From Tenrec ecaudatus (taxonomy: Eukaryota; Chordata; Mammalia; Afrosoricida; Tenrecidae): a stretch of DNA of 64,000 nt. The stretch covers positions 124,100,086 to 124,164,085 of the forward strand of contig NC_134537.1 of assembly GCF_050624435.1 (NCBI RefSeq), given 5' to 3'. The notes under the pieces were generated by a model that made no database searches, was not told the origin of the DNA, and saw only the letters and a list, made by a program, of their open reading frames with translations. The position numbers were made by a program, and so were the translations under genes. Of the stretch, positions 31,586 to 42,689 are shown piece after piece. Within the stretch, counting starts at the first letter, position 1, and each line of letters opens with the position of its first letter.

Positions 31586-33237
31586 ACCCTCTCTTTTTAG
31601 GTAGAGTTCAGCTCCCTAGTGCCTGTGGGAAGCCTGCCAGACTTTTCTTCAGTAGTCCGTGTTAGGCTTCACGGCTTCTTCTTTCGAATTGCTCGGTTCA
31701 GTGCTAGCAGGCTGAAAGTGTCAGACTGACATACGGTTCAGCCTCTTCTAGGGAATAATTGCTCAAAAGAGGGCCAGAGAAAACTAGACTCCTGGTCTTG
31801 GGTTGGTGAGTAGTTCTGAGCAGAAACGCACACAGCATACCCCTTTGTTCCTTCGTGTTCAGTGTTCTGGCTCCCAGACACCTCACTGCTATATGGTGGG
31901 CACATCCACTCGACTCTTTCAAGGCATGCTCTTAGACCCTTTCTCGCGGGAGCAGGCCTCCTGCAGGGAGGAACGCAATCCCTCACAGTCCCACAGCTTT
32001 ACACTCCAGGAAGCCCTTTCTTGGCATTTAACTACAAGGATACACAGAACAGGTAAAACCGACCATTGCCACAGGCCAAGTAGGCAGATCTATAAGGAAA
32101 TGAACGACCTGACTAATTAAAAGTCTGCATCAGAGACGTGCGGAGAGGCTTTGAGGTGGAAAAAACGTGCCAGAGGCTCCTACAGTGATACAAACATAGT
32201 GTCAGGTCAAGAAATATTTATCTACAACTCATTACCCAGGGCAGTTCAAACTCACACTACTCGATACAGTGAAATGGAAATCAGAAATGAAAATGATTTT
32301 GATTTTTCTCTTCAATCCTCTATATTTTTATTATGTTTTAGAATTACCATTTTATCCCTCTTAATGCAAAAGTAAATCAGGAAAAAAATGAGTAACTTTT
32401 CCTGACCTCATGGTGACCAAAGTTAACAAACGGTGTGGAAGATATTCAAACTGTGATTTTTGTGGTCGTTGTTTTTGTGAAAAGGTGATCCAAAGGTACA
32501 TCTTGAGTTTCATTTCTTAGAGTATATCCTAGGCCCCTCCCAATGGAATATCAACAGATATTCTTAAATTCATTCCTTTTTAATTGGTGCATAACTCCCC
32601 ATTGATGCATCCACCACAGCTTACTCAAACATTTTGTCATGGGCATCCAAATTCTTTCTGATTTTGTCACTGAAGATGTCTCCGTTGTTCTCATGTTCTA
32701 CTATAATCAGGTATTGATCATATTCGAAGCCATTTAAAATACAAAGCAGAAATAATTAACCGATACTAAACAAACAGATGAATGAATATGTTAAAACATT
32801 ACCAGGGAGTAGGACCATATACTTTCTTCTGGCTAACAATTGTCAATATTTATCCCAGACCCTGTCTTCCAGGATAGACTAGAAATGCCTTCCTGCCAGT
32901 AAACAGACCCGTTTCTTCCTTGTCTCCTTCAAAGTGCAGAGCGAAGTCCTGTAAACGTCCCAGACCCACACAACCCAGTGGGCTCTCGGAGTTCCTTTAG
33001 GATACATCTAGTTAGACCTCAGAGTCCGTTTTCAATCTGTCCGATGTTATAAAATGGTACACTCCCAGGCCAGCCCACAGACTGCTACTTAAACCCATCA
33101 TGAAGCCGAGCCATATCATTACATGATTACACCTTTTGTGGGGCAGTGTTCCTGAATTCACAATGGGAATTTAGATACAGGGAATGCTCTTTTCCTATCA
33201 GAGAGCAACAGAGATAAAGAGAAACAGACACAAGAAG
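31586..33237. other. no gene seen
   Basis: Contains unique sequence and a poor match to an L1-like T-rich segment near 32510-32720 ('tttcttagagtatatcctaggcccctcccaatgg'). No coding or RNA feature supported. Confidence 0.45.
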
Positions 33238-33374
33238 ACAAGAGGGAGGGGGGAAATGAGCAGCAGATATTAAGGGCTCAAGTAGAAGGCAAATGTTTTG
33301 AGAATGATGTCGGCAACAAATGTACATATGTTCTTGACACAATGGATTATATATGGATTGTAATAAGAATTGTC
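33238..33374 (+). mobile_element. R retroposon fragment H (sense)
   Basis: 'gggggaaatgagcagcagatattaagggctcaagtagaaggcaaatgttttgagaatgatgtcggcaacaaatgtacatatgttcttgacacaatgg...ggattgtaataagaattgt' is the E-type 3' region in sense. It stops about 20 bp short of the usual AATAAA end. Confidence 0.8.
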
Positions 33375-33379
33375 CAAGC

Positions 33380-33970
33380 CAGCTAGGAAGGCGGAGTTGA
33401 ATGTATCGGCCAACCCTATTGGCTGAGTTAGGCACACCTGTGTGATATCATTTGCTGGTCCCTAAGGTAGGTGTGTTCCGGTGGACCTCCCACCTGAGCA
33501 TGCTCAGTTTTGGGTTTCCCCATAGGCGCCATTAGTGTGCCTGGTTTCTTTCCAACCCCATTATTGGGGCATGAACAACTGCTTTTCCTTTAGCTCTGGC
33601 ATTCGGGAAAACAGTCCTCTTTGTCCCTAATCTAGTGACCTGTCATCTATACACATACAAAATATCATGTTTCATAAGTTTATTACAATCTGCATTTCAT
33701 TTCCTACTTAAGGCAATTCATGCATAGGTTAATTTTAAAAATTAAATTAGAAAAATCAGCCATAATCTCATAATCTAAAGATCACTCTATTAACTTTATG
33801 GCTTCTAACTATTGAGACATTTGTTTTATTTTCATATTTAACATTTTTTATGTGCCTGATGATAGCTCGTGGAGTTATTTTAATTGTAAGTAAATGATAA
33901 TAGCCCCAATACCATTTTAAATTGAAGATCTCATTTTTCAGTGTTTATATACAGATATGTACCTTGGAAA
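33380..33970. other. no gene seen
   Basis: AT-rich sequence with no recognised element. A GC-richer patch at 33380-33600 has no frame of note. Confidence 0.4.
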
Positions 33971-33974
33971 GGAG

Positions 33975-34145
33975 TCTGGTAGCAGTCTCTGCTTTCAGAC
34001 AAGCCTGGGTTTCAATTGTGGTCTTAACGCAATTACTTTTCCTCCCTATATGTAGGTTTTGTCATCCATATAATGATGGTGAAGACAATAACACTACCTA
34101 GAGGTATGCTGAGAATGAACGAAGATAATGGATCAAAATACTTAG
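33975..34145 (+). repeat. MIR
   Basis: 'gcagtctctgctttcagacaagcctgggtttcaattgtggtc...tcatccatataatgatggtgaagacaataacactacctagaggtatgctgagaatg' follows the MIR core and 3' layout. Confidence 0.6.
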
Positions 34146-34664
34146 ACCCGTTTATAGTTAAGATCTTCCTAAATAATATAAAAACTAAAACTTATATCTA
34201 GTATTTGTTTATTAATATTGTTATGGTTGATTAAATATTTACAGAGATTACTATTTTTATTTTATCTGCATTTGAATATAATAAAGTACTTATAATAACA
34301 ATAATAATAATAAAAGACAGACAGAGGCCTTTTCTCCCACTGCCCCAAACAAGAGATGCTCATCTCTCCCCTTCAACTGATCTGGTTGCGTGTGGAAAAT
34401 GAGCAGGGAGCAGTGCCAATTTGATGGCAACATCTAAAAGTGGTAGGAAGAAGACAAAAGAACAAATTTAACATGGACATTTGAGTATTATTTTTCTTAA
34501 GGAGTCCTTACTCACGTTTGAGATCTAAGAATTAGAATTTGATTGGCAAGAATACTGTATTTAGCATCTGCATACAAATGATGTAAAGCTTTACAACTAA
34601 AAAATATTTATCACAGATTTTTAAAATTCTTAATTCTTTTTCCCCCAGTAGCATGTCCGTGTTA

Positions 34665-35222
34665 GGCTGGGTTTTCTAGAGAAGCAAAACTAGTGATGCT
34701 TGTATGGGTGTGTTATATAGAAGGATATTTATACCAAGAAATGGCTCATATAATTGTAGACGTGGGTAAATCCAATTGGGTTCAAGTTTATGGGTCCATT
34801 GTAAGCTGAAGGCTTCTCCTGACTGCTGTAGCTGAAGAGGCTGAAGAACAGGAAGCAAAACAATTAAGCAGGAAGACCAGAGACTGGTGGCTGCTGAGCT
34901 GAATGAATCCAAGGTAGGCAGTCTGGTGATGGCTTCTGGGATTGACAGGTGATATAACAGGAGGTTGACAAATGAGAGACAGGATCCCCATCTAGCAGAA
35001 GTGAACTGGCTTCCACACACTGACAGGTTGTATTAAGAGTAGGCCACATTCTGAATGCAACCTCCTTCAACTATTTGAAAACTATGACCAGATTAAGGAG
35101 GTCTATTCTAACTACCTGACTCCTTCATAGAAGAGCTAATCATGGAGTTGACCCAAAATATTAGATCATATCATGGGAGTATCCAGGCCCATCCAAGTTG
35201 ACATAAAACTAATAAGCAGAGT
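34665..35222. repeat. interspersed repeat of the 'TCTAGAGAAGCAAAAC' type
   Basis: It starts 'gttaggctgggttttctagagaagcaaaactag', holds 'ggatatttataccaagaaatggctcatataattg', and ends 'ccatccaagttgacataaaactaataagc'. This is a widespread mammalian non-coding repeat layout. I recognise the form but cannot name the class with confidence. Related but shorter or rearranged members are at 46660, 47430 and 63645. Confidence 0.55.
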
Positions 35223-35532
35223 ATCTTTTTCAACTAGCATATTGAATCTAAGCAGATCAGGATTGCTGGTGATGTATCACTTATTGATCTGTATGCAACA
35301 TTAATTTGCAAGTTCTTTTTATGCTTCGGAAGTACAGAAGCCCGGAGAATTTGTTTTCAATGATAAAGTTTTCTTTAAAGAATCAATATGTAAAATGCTA
35401 ACACACGAGCAAAAGTGCTTCTTAAAAAGTGAAATTTTTTTTTGCTAAAAGATTTGGAGAAATGATATAGCATTTCAAGGAAAAAGATGATCATCTCTGT
35501 AACTTAAAATACATGGATGTACATTTTTAAAA

Positions 35533-35660
35533 AATCATTTTATTGGTGGCTCATACAATTCTTTTTTTTTTTTACATTTTATTAGGGGCTCATACAATTC
35601 TTATCACAATCCATACATATACATACATCAATTGTATAAAGCACATCCATACATTCCCTG
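35533..35660 (-). mobile_element. dimeric R insertion I (128 bp)
   Basis: A single pair of perfect 18-bp duplications, GGATGTACATTTTTAAAA (35515-35532 and 35661-35678), surrounds two R 3' ends in tandem. On the minus strand these are a 5'-truncated 3' end with its own A-run (35562-35660), followed by 29 bp of another 3' end with a GAGCCACCAATAAAATG variant (35533-35561). No duplication separates the two units. Confidence 0.82.
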
Positions 35661-35678
35661 GGATGTACATTTTTAAAA

Positions 35679-36783
35679 GATTGCAGAGCACGCTATCTTG
35701 GATGTGTTCATCAGCACTTTCTTTTTTAAGTACCACGAGAAAACAACTTAAAGGTTACATGTAATTTACAGTGAAGTTGTAAGCATGTCCAGAGACAAAT
35801 TTCTGGAATCACTTATAAAAATGCTCTTTCAATTTTTATATCAGCAGAACATAAAATTCATTCTTCAAAGTATTCATTTTTCAGTAGGAAGGAAACAAAA
35901 ATCACCCATCGTTTCATCACTCAAAGGCCACCACTGCTAATGTGTTCCCAGAGTTCCCTTTGGTGTACTCGTCTGAATATCTCTTTGGTGGTCATATTGT
36001 CCCTATACAAGTATATTTCCTTCATTCTTCAGTGTGCAACCTACATATTCCCTCTCTCATTCCGAAATTTATAATAAGCAAAAATAATAACTAATGGAAA
36101 AGTCTTTGTGCAGTAAGGTTGATCATTGTGAGACGGGACAGAGTTAATGTTCCTCCAATTTCTCATCAAGGGAAATCGTTTAAAGTCAGAGTCTCCTGAA
36201 AGCATGATCCCAACCACGTACATAGTGAAACCAGTGGTCATGAGGCTGCTGGTTTGGCACCATTGGAAAGATTAATACGTTCTTGTTAAGATATGAAAGA
36301 AAAACAAGCAACTCTGAGTCAACTTGAATGGAACTCACTCAGTTGATGAGTCTATAAAGTAGGTGTCCTTCGTGGCTGGCTCTGCCTGGCCCCTCAATGA
36401 GGACTCCGTCAGCCACGTAGACTCCTGCACAGCCTTGTGTTTCCTGCTGGGCACACTTCTTTTCTTCCTTCAGTCTTCTGGTTTCCTCCCGTCTGCCCCC
36501 CAAAGCTGACATTCATTATTAACTGAGTTCAACTTGGTCTGCTTATAGATGAGGTCATGGGATAGTTCCAGTTCAAGGTTAAAAATCTATTTCAGAAAAA
36601 AAAAATTATTTCAGGACAATATATTCAGGGATTCCTCCATCCTCAGTGGATCCATTAAGTCTCCAACTTCATCTTTCAATCACGGTGTTATGCTTCTTTT
36701 ATTCTTGTTAATTTTACTGATCTGGAAATCAAGTAGCATGAGCAAGTCTGTTGGTGGTTTTGATCCTTTTTCTATTTCTGTAG
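35679..36783. other. no gene seen
   Basis: AT-rich, mostly unique-looking sequence. Nothing recognised except adjacency to R fragments on both sides. Confidence 0.4.
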
Positions 36784-37008
36784 TCAGGCTTGTGTGTTTT
36801 TTCCATGTGGGCTTTGTTTATCTTAAAGCCTTTAAGTTCCTAGGCACTATATCTTTTGATAGCCAGGCACCATTGGCTTTCATCACCACACTTGCTTATG
36901 TACCGGCTTTATCTTCAGCAATCGTGTCAGGAAGGTGAGCATCATGGAATGCCAGTTTCATAGAACAAAGTGTTCTTGCGTTGAGGGAGTACTTGGGTGG
37001 AGGCCCAA
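36784..37008 (-). mobile_element. R retroposon internal fragment J (antisense)
   Basis: 'tgtgtgttttttccatgtgggctttgttt...aaagcctttaagttcctaggcactatatcttttgatagccaggcaccattggctttcatcacc...aaggtgagcatcatggaatgccagtttcatagaacaaagtgttcttgcgttgagggagtacttgggtggaggcccaatg' matches the middle of copies D, E and K. Both ends are missing. The break at 37009 coincides with an AfroSINE. Confidence 0.82.
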
Positions 37009-37011
37009 TGC

Positions 37012-37135
37012 AGAGACTATCTCTTTAGGGAGGTAGAAAACCGCTTTTTCTCTCTGAGAGGGTCATTGGTGGTTTCAAACTGCTGACCTTGCAGTTACCA
37101 GCCCAACACCTAACCACTCCACCACCAGGGCTCCT
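37012..37135 (-). repeat. AfroSINE, head part
   Basis: 'gagactatctctttagggaggtagaaaaccgctttttctctctgagagggtcattggtggtttcaaactgctgaccttgcagttaccagcccaacacctaaccactccaccaccagggctcct'. Confidence 0.85.
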
Positions 37136-37479
37136 ATTATAGAGGTGCAGAGAAGGCTTAAGAGGGCAGCCCTGAGAGCTGTGCTGACACATTGTCAGGC
37201 TCATTTTCTATTTAGTGGTGACAAGATTTTTTTCAAACAAGTGAAAGAATTTAAGCATACTCTTCATCTTTTCAACATGAATTATAGATTCAGTGAAATC
37301 CCAGTCAAAATCCAGCAAATTTTATTTGTGGGTATTGACAATAATTAGATAGGTGGGATTCATTAAAACAACAACAAAAAACCTCTTCTGTTTTGCGAAA
37401 AATATGAAAAGGCACAGAAATGAGAGTAAATGGTTGGCAAACATGCACCTAATAAAGGACTTGTATCCCAGATGCCACG

Positions 37480-37645
37480 GAGACCTGATGGTGTGGTGGT
37501 TGGGCTGTGATCCTCAGGGTCGGCAGACTGAAGCCACCAGTAGCTCTCCTCAGGAGAAAGACGGGGCTTTCTGATCCGGACCACATTTAAAGTCTTGGAA
37601 ACCAACAGAGGGTCGCTCTGTTGGTCAGTGTTGCCGTGAGTTTGA
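37480..37645 (+). repeat. AfroSINE, near full length
   Basis: 'gagacctgatggtgtggtggttgggctgtgatcctcagggtcggcag', 'ggagaaagacggggctttctgatcc', 'aaagtcttggaaaccaacagagggtcgctctg', ending 'tgttgccgtgagtttg'. Confidence 0.82.
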
Positions 37646-37759
37646 TTTTTTGGTATACTAGCTACCAGGGGAGTCAAAAGTATTGCTACTAGGTTTCTGT
37701 CTCATGCATGGGTTCACTTATGACAAGTAAAACCTGTTTAAAACAGGTTTCTGGAACCA

Positions 37760-39316
37760 GTGGAGAGGTCTGAGGGGCCAGCCCTAATTCCAACCATGGG
37801 GACACCTGCCCCTCCCCCCAGAAGAACTTACTTCAGAGGACAGCACTGAAGCTGCAGCTCAAGGAGAGGGATATGTCTGATAAGAGCACATGGGAGCAAA
37901 TGAAGGGGGGAGGAAGAGAGAGCGGAGCACATTTTGCCCCATCAAGCCTTGAGGACGATATTCCAGCTCAGAGCAGTCAATCCACAGAGAAGACCACATG
38001 GCCAGCCCCGCTATGAGACATGTCATCCCTTACTGACCCCTAGCCCTACAGGGGACAACACAGGAGAAACAGTGTGGGAATTCCGCCCGATCTGATCCCA
38101 CCACACTGAGGCAAAATGCCAAGAGGCCTGGAAGGGATTGATCAAGAACAGTGTAGCCCAGAGGAATTACTGAAACCCAAATGAAGGCTGAGCATGATAG
38201 TGGGACCAGAGGAAAGGAAAAGTAAATAGAGGAAAGAGTTAAGAGGCCAAGGGCATTTATAGAGGTCTAAAAAAGGCATGCACATATGTAAATATATTTA
38301 TATATGAAGATGTGGAAATAGGTCTATGTGCATATATGTGTAGATTTAGTATTAAGATAGCAGATGGACATTGGGCCTCCACTCAAGTATTCTCTCAATG
38401 CAAGAATACTTTGTTCTAATAAACTGGAATTCCATGATGCTCACCTTCTTGACACAAGCGCTGAAGACAAAGCGGGTGCATAAGCAAACATAGTGAAGAA
38501 AGCTTATGGTGCCCAGCTATCAGAAGAGATAGCTTCTGGGGTCTTAAAGGCTTGAAGATAAACAAGCGGTCATCTAGCTCAGAAGCAACAAAGCCCACAT
38601 GGAATACGCACACCAGCCTGTGAGATCACAAGGTGTCGAAGGGATTAGGTATCAGGCATCAAAGAATAAAAATCATATCATTTTGAATGAGGGGGAGTGC
38701 GGAGTGGAGAAGCCAAAGCCCATCTGTAGGCAACTGGACATCCCCTTACCGAAGGGTGTGGGGAGGAGATGACCTGTCAGGGTGCAGTGTAGCAACGATG
38801 AAACATACAACTTTCCTCTAGTTCCTAAATGCTTCCCCACCCCACTATCATCATCCCAATTCTGCCTTGTGGGTCTGGATAAACCGGAGGATGTACACTG
38901 GTACAGATAGGAACTGGAAACACAGGGAATCCAGGGCAGATGATCCCTTCAGGACCAGTGGTGAGAGTGGCGATACCAGGATGGTGAAGGGAGGGTAGGG
39001 TGGAAAGAGGGAACAGATTACAAGGATCTACAAATAATCTCCTCTCTGGGGGACAGACAGCAGAGGAGTGGGTGAGGGGAGAAGTCAGACAGTGCAAGAT
39101 GTGATAAAATAATGATTTATAAATTATCAAGGGTTCATGAGGGAAGGGAGAGCGGGGAAGGAGGGGAAAAAATGAGGAGCTGATGCCAGGGGCTTAAGTG
39201 GAGAGTGGATGTTTTGAGAATGATGAGGGAAGTGGATGTACAAGTGTGCTTTACACAGTTGATGTATGTGTGGATTGTGATAAGAGTTGTATGAGCCCCT
39301 AATAAAATGATTGAAA
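37760..39316 (+). mobile_element. R retroposon copy K (sense), extending furthest 5'
   Basis: The sense copy ends 'gtgtggattgtgataagagttgtatgagcccctaataaaatgattgaaaaaa'. It reaches about 300 bp further 5' than B or D: 'gtctgaggggccagccc', 'gaagctgcagctcaaggagaggg', a purine-rich 'gaaggggggaggaagagagagcggagcacattttgcccc', then the segment matching the 5' end of B. About 650 bp present in B (the GTT-rich and 'KTLLRANK' region) are missing between 'aggcaaaatgcc' and 'gggattgatcaag'. A G-rich purine tract is a known hallmark of mammalian L1 3' UTRs, so R may derive from one. No TSD was found. Confidence 0.82.
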
Positions 39317-39399
39317 AAAGCCCAGGGTTCTGAGATCAGTGGACAGCTGTAGGCACGCTCTCACAGTAATGCGCTAGTCCTAGTCTCCTAAAGACCTAC

Positions 39400-39493
39400 T
39401 CACACTCACTGCCATGGGGTTACTTCTGACACATGGTGACCCTATAGGATCGGGCAGAATTACCCCTGTGAGTTGCTGAGACTGTAACACTCC
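39400..39493 (-). repeat. AfroSINE, 3' half
   Basis: 'cacactcactgccatggggttacttctgacacatggtgaccctataggatcgggcagaattacccctgtgagttgctgagactgtaac'. Confidence 0.85.
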
Positions 39494-39559
39494 CCCTACC
39501 CCAGTTTTGATTTGTATAACATTTAAAACAATACTAATCGTTCTTTTTTTGCATTTAAT

Positions 39560-39806
39560 TTTTCAAAACCATTTTTATTGGGAGCTAATACAGATATTAT
39601 GCCATTCCATAGTTCAGCCACATCCGGCAGTATTGTACAGTTACTTCCACAATCAGTTTCCAAGCATTCTCTTCCTTCTTGACCTCCTTGAGATCAGCTC
39701 TCCTGGACCCCCACTCTCCCGCAAGCCCCCCTCCCCGACACCCTTACTCTATTTGCTATCTCTATAGGTTCATCAATTCTGGGTTTCATATATTGAAAAA
39801 TGGAAA
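39560..39806 (-). mobile_element. second retroposon family, antisense arm of an inverted pair
   Basis: 'tttttattgggagctaatacagatattatgcc...gtattgtacagttacttccacaatcagtttcc...ggttcatcaattctgggtttcatatattgaaaaatgg'. Its reverse complement aligns with 39993-40234. The 3' end with CCCAATAAAAATGG resembles, but is distinct from, the R 3' end. Confidence 0.75.
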
Positions 39807-39992
39807 AACATGTAACAACATTTCAAGAGGGCTATCCTAGTAACAAAATACATCAGTGATGCAGGCTGGACCTGATCTGGTTTCCAAAAATTTTTGTATT
39901 TGTCGTTTGTATTATTTTGTTTGTTCATATTAGAGTGTATCTCAGCGGTATAGTATCATTTGAGGTCACCCTCTTTAAGCTGTGTCATATGA

Positions 39993-40234
39993 TTTTCCAT
40001 TTTTCAGTATATGAAATCCAGGATTGATGAACCTATAGGGACAGCAAGTAGAATAAGGGGTTCGGGGGAGAGGAGACCATTGGGGGAGGGGGGGGAGTAA
40101 AAGGGAGACGATGTCAAGGAGTCCATGTAGAACAAGAATGTTTTAAACTTATTATTGTACAATATTACTTGACGTAATGAAAGTATGGAATGATATGATA
40201 TATGTAATAAATCCCAATTAATAAATTTTTTTAA
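39993..40234 (+). mobile_element. second retroposon family, sense arm of an inverted pair
   Basis: 'ttttccatttttcagtatatgaaatccaggattgatgaacctatagggacagcaagtagaataaggg...attgtacaatattacttgacgtaatgaaagtatggaatgatatgatatatgtaataaatcccaattaataaa'. The sense-strand 3' end carries AATAAA. A further fragment is at 53450-53545. Confidence 0.75.
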
Positions 40235-40635
40235 GGTTATGGAGACATTTCTTTTTTTTTCCAAAGAGGAAACCTTGACAGATGTTTGCAAAGGGCACAG
40301 GGGGATCAGGGCAGGATTATTAGGAAAACATACTAAGAAAATGGAAGACTTCACTGGTTCAAAAAGGCCAGGAAAGTTGTGCCAAGGAATTTTTAAGTTT
40401 TTCATCCCGACGACACATCTGCTCATTCTTTGAGGCTCCTGTATGAGAATGTGGTTGGGAGCCCTTACCCCGTCCACCCCACAGTCCTGATTTTGCTGCT
40501 TCAGACTTCTGTCTGTTCTCAATCTCAAAGAACATTCAAAAAGGAATGTGGTTTGTACCCATTAAGGATGCCCAGACTGCTATTTAAACATGGTGAAATC
40601 AAAGAACCTATAATTCCTTGGAGAAGGGTTACTCC

Positions 40636-40850
40636 AAAACAACCAACTCGGTGCCGTTGTGCTGATTCTGACTCACAGTGACTCTACAAGGCAGGCTGGA
40701 GCTGCGCTGTGTCTTTTTTTAAAGACTGTTGTTAACTCTTTACAGGCGTAAAAAACCTTACCTTTCTCTTCAGATGCCACTGGTGGTTTTGAACTGCTGA
40801 CCTTGGGTTAGTAGCTCAATGTGCACCCACTATGCCACAAGAGCACCCCA
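40636..40850 (-). repeat. AfroSINE, near full length with a small insertion
   Basis: 'accaactcggtgccgttgtgctgattctgactcacagtgactctacaaggcaggc', 'gttaactctttacaggcgtaaaaaaccttacctttctc', 'ctggtggttttgaactgctgacc', 'cactatgccacaagagcacccc'. Extra T/A-rich bases lie near 40714-40730. Confidence 0.82.
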
Positions 40851-40944
40851 TTTCATTTAGGGTTAGAGAGATGAAAACATTGCTTACAGAAGTGTATAGA
40901 CTTAGATGGAGGAGGTGCCAAGAAATAATAACTTTGTATACAAA

Positions 40945-41830
40945 CGGGTACTCCCCCAAAAAACTGGGGGGGGAAAAACTCTGCTGGGCGGAGCTTTCAT
41001 AGTACAAAATTTTTTCCCTAGGCAAGCATCCAGCAACTTGCTCTGAGTCAGTGCACCCAGTGGCATTTCCTGGGAAGGTTCTCTCTGGTCACAGTGAATT
41101 TTTTCGTGAAAGCTGTTTTGCTCAAACCTCCTTTTTTTGTGATGGCTGCTTTAAGAGAACAGTATTTGGCTGTAAAATTTTGTTTCCTGCTCGAGAAAAA
41201 TGCCGCAGAAAATGTGATGTTGACCACAGCTTACAAGGACATCGACAGGGAAAAACTCAAGCGTATGAGTGATTGATTTTCTCATTTCAGAGAAGGTGAA
41301 ATGTCAATTGATGACAAACCTCATTCTGGACATCCGTCAACTCCACTAGGTCAGGCTGTTAATCAAGCTTTCTATTTAGAGGTTTGAAAAGATTACATAA
41401 CAGTGTTCAACAGAAAAGGCCTCATTTGTGACAGGTGAGAGACTGGTTTTGCCACCAAGACAATACACCTGCTGCTGCAGCCATCTCAGTGTGACGGTTT
41501 TTGGCAAAAAACAAAAACAAAAACAGCATGCCTCTCTTGCCACATGCACCTTACTCACTTGACCTCACTCCTTGGGACAGCGATTTGACAATGTAGAAGA
41601 GGTCAAGCAGATGGGTTTGAAAAATGTTTCCAAGAAGGGAATCACAGATTTGACACATGTATTCAGTGTAAGGGAGAGTACTTTGAAGGTGATAAGGTTG
41701 TTTTGTAAAAAAAAAAAAATGTAACTATGGAGCTTTGAAAAAAAAATCCAGTTTTTTTGTGAGTGTTCCCTCTCTATATTGTTTGTTTAATAAACGTTTC
41801 TATGAGTTTACAGCAACGCCTTTTCACGTG
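40945..41830 (+). mobile_element. mariner DNA transposon, dead and internally deleted
   Basis: Plus-strand pieces read REQYLAVKFCFLLEKNAAENV (41135-41200, two frames), then FSHFREGEMSIDDKPHSGHP near 41277-41340. After a gap come the catalytic neighbourhoods: CHQDNTPAA near 41450-41475 and PYSLDLTPWD near 41550-41578. The two aspartates fit the mariner DD34D spacing. The first catalytic aspartate region is deleted, and several stops and a frameshift disrupt the frame. The likely right end is about 41825. The terminal repeats are too decayed to fix. Confidence 0.8.
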
Positions 41831-41844
41831 CCCTGTTTTCGTGG

Positions 41845-41950
41845 GAGAAAGGCTTTCTAGTCCTTTAAAGAGTTAAATCTTGGAAGCCCTCAGGGAGTTT
41901 TGTCCTATAGGCTGTCATGAGTCAGGACTCACTTGATGGCACTGAATTTC
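41845..41950 (+). repeat. AfroSINE, 3' half
   Basis: 'gtgggagaaaggctttctagtcctttaaagagttaaatcttggaagccctcagggagttttgtcctataggctgtcatgagtcaggactcacttgatggcactgaattt'. Confidence 0.8.
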
Positions 41951-42077
41951 TGCTCTACCAAACTTGGTGTCCTTCTGTACAGATTGGTTCCTCCTGATAC
42001 CATGTGCAAAGTATTTGAGGTGGTTCCACCATGCTTTCCACATGATTTGGCAACTGCACGTATGTATCTGCTTAAAT

Positions 42078-42685
42078 TTAAGTCTACACCAAAACCTGCA
42101 CACAAAGATTATATAGGTTATGCATGTTATAAAGACTTCATATATATTTTCAAACATTGGGAGAACTAAAGCATTCATCAGTAAGTGAATCAAAGTGGAA
42201 TATTATTCAGCGATGAAAAAGAAACAAGATGCCAAGCTATGAGAAGATACAGAGGAGTGTTTAAGTTCATATTTCTAAGTGAAACAAGTCAGTCTGAAAA
42301 AGCCACATGTATTATTCCTACTCTCTGACGCTCAGGAAAAAGAGGACCTCCCGAATTAGGGAAGCAGCCCATGGCTGAGGGAGGTCGAGTGGGGCAATGG
42401 ATCTGTAGAGCAGAGGGCATTTCAAGGGCAGTGACATTATGCTATATGATATGGTGATTGTGTATACATGACGGTATGTATTTTTAAGAGCAAAACCAAT
42501 GTAAAATATAGGCTTCAGCTAGTACTGATGTTGGTTCATCAGCTGTAACAAAGGTGCTGCACTGATGGAAGATGTTAATAATAGGAAAAACTATGTGGAG
42601 AGGATAGACCGGCATGTGGGAACGCTCTGTACTTGCACGATTTGTCTGCAAACTTAAAATTGCTTAAACAAATAAAGTATAAAAA
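42078..42685 (+). repeat. old L1, ORF2 end and 3' UTR
   Basis: 'ctacaccaaaacctgcacacaaagatta', 'cagtaagtgaatcaaagtggaatattattcagcgatgaaaaagaaac', 'gctatgagaagatacagaggagtgtttaagttcatatttctaagtgaaacaagtcagtctgaaaaagccacatgtattattccta', then a 3'-UTR end near 'gcttaaacaaataaagtata'. This is the order of an old L1 3' end. Confidence 0.75.
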
Positions 42686-42689
42686 TGTG

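Noticed and set aside
40004-40528. 174-codon minus-strand frame
   Set aside because: Its C-terminal half lies within the sense arm of the inverted retroposon pair. No protein similarity recognised.
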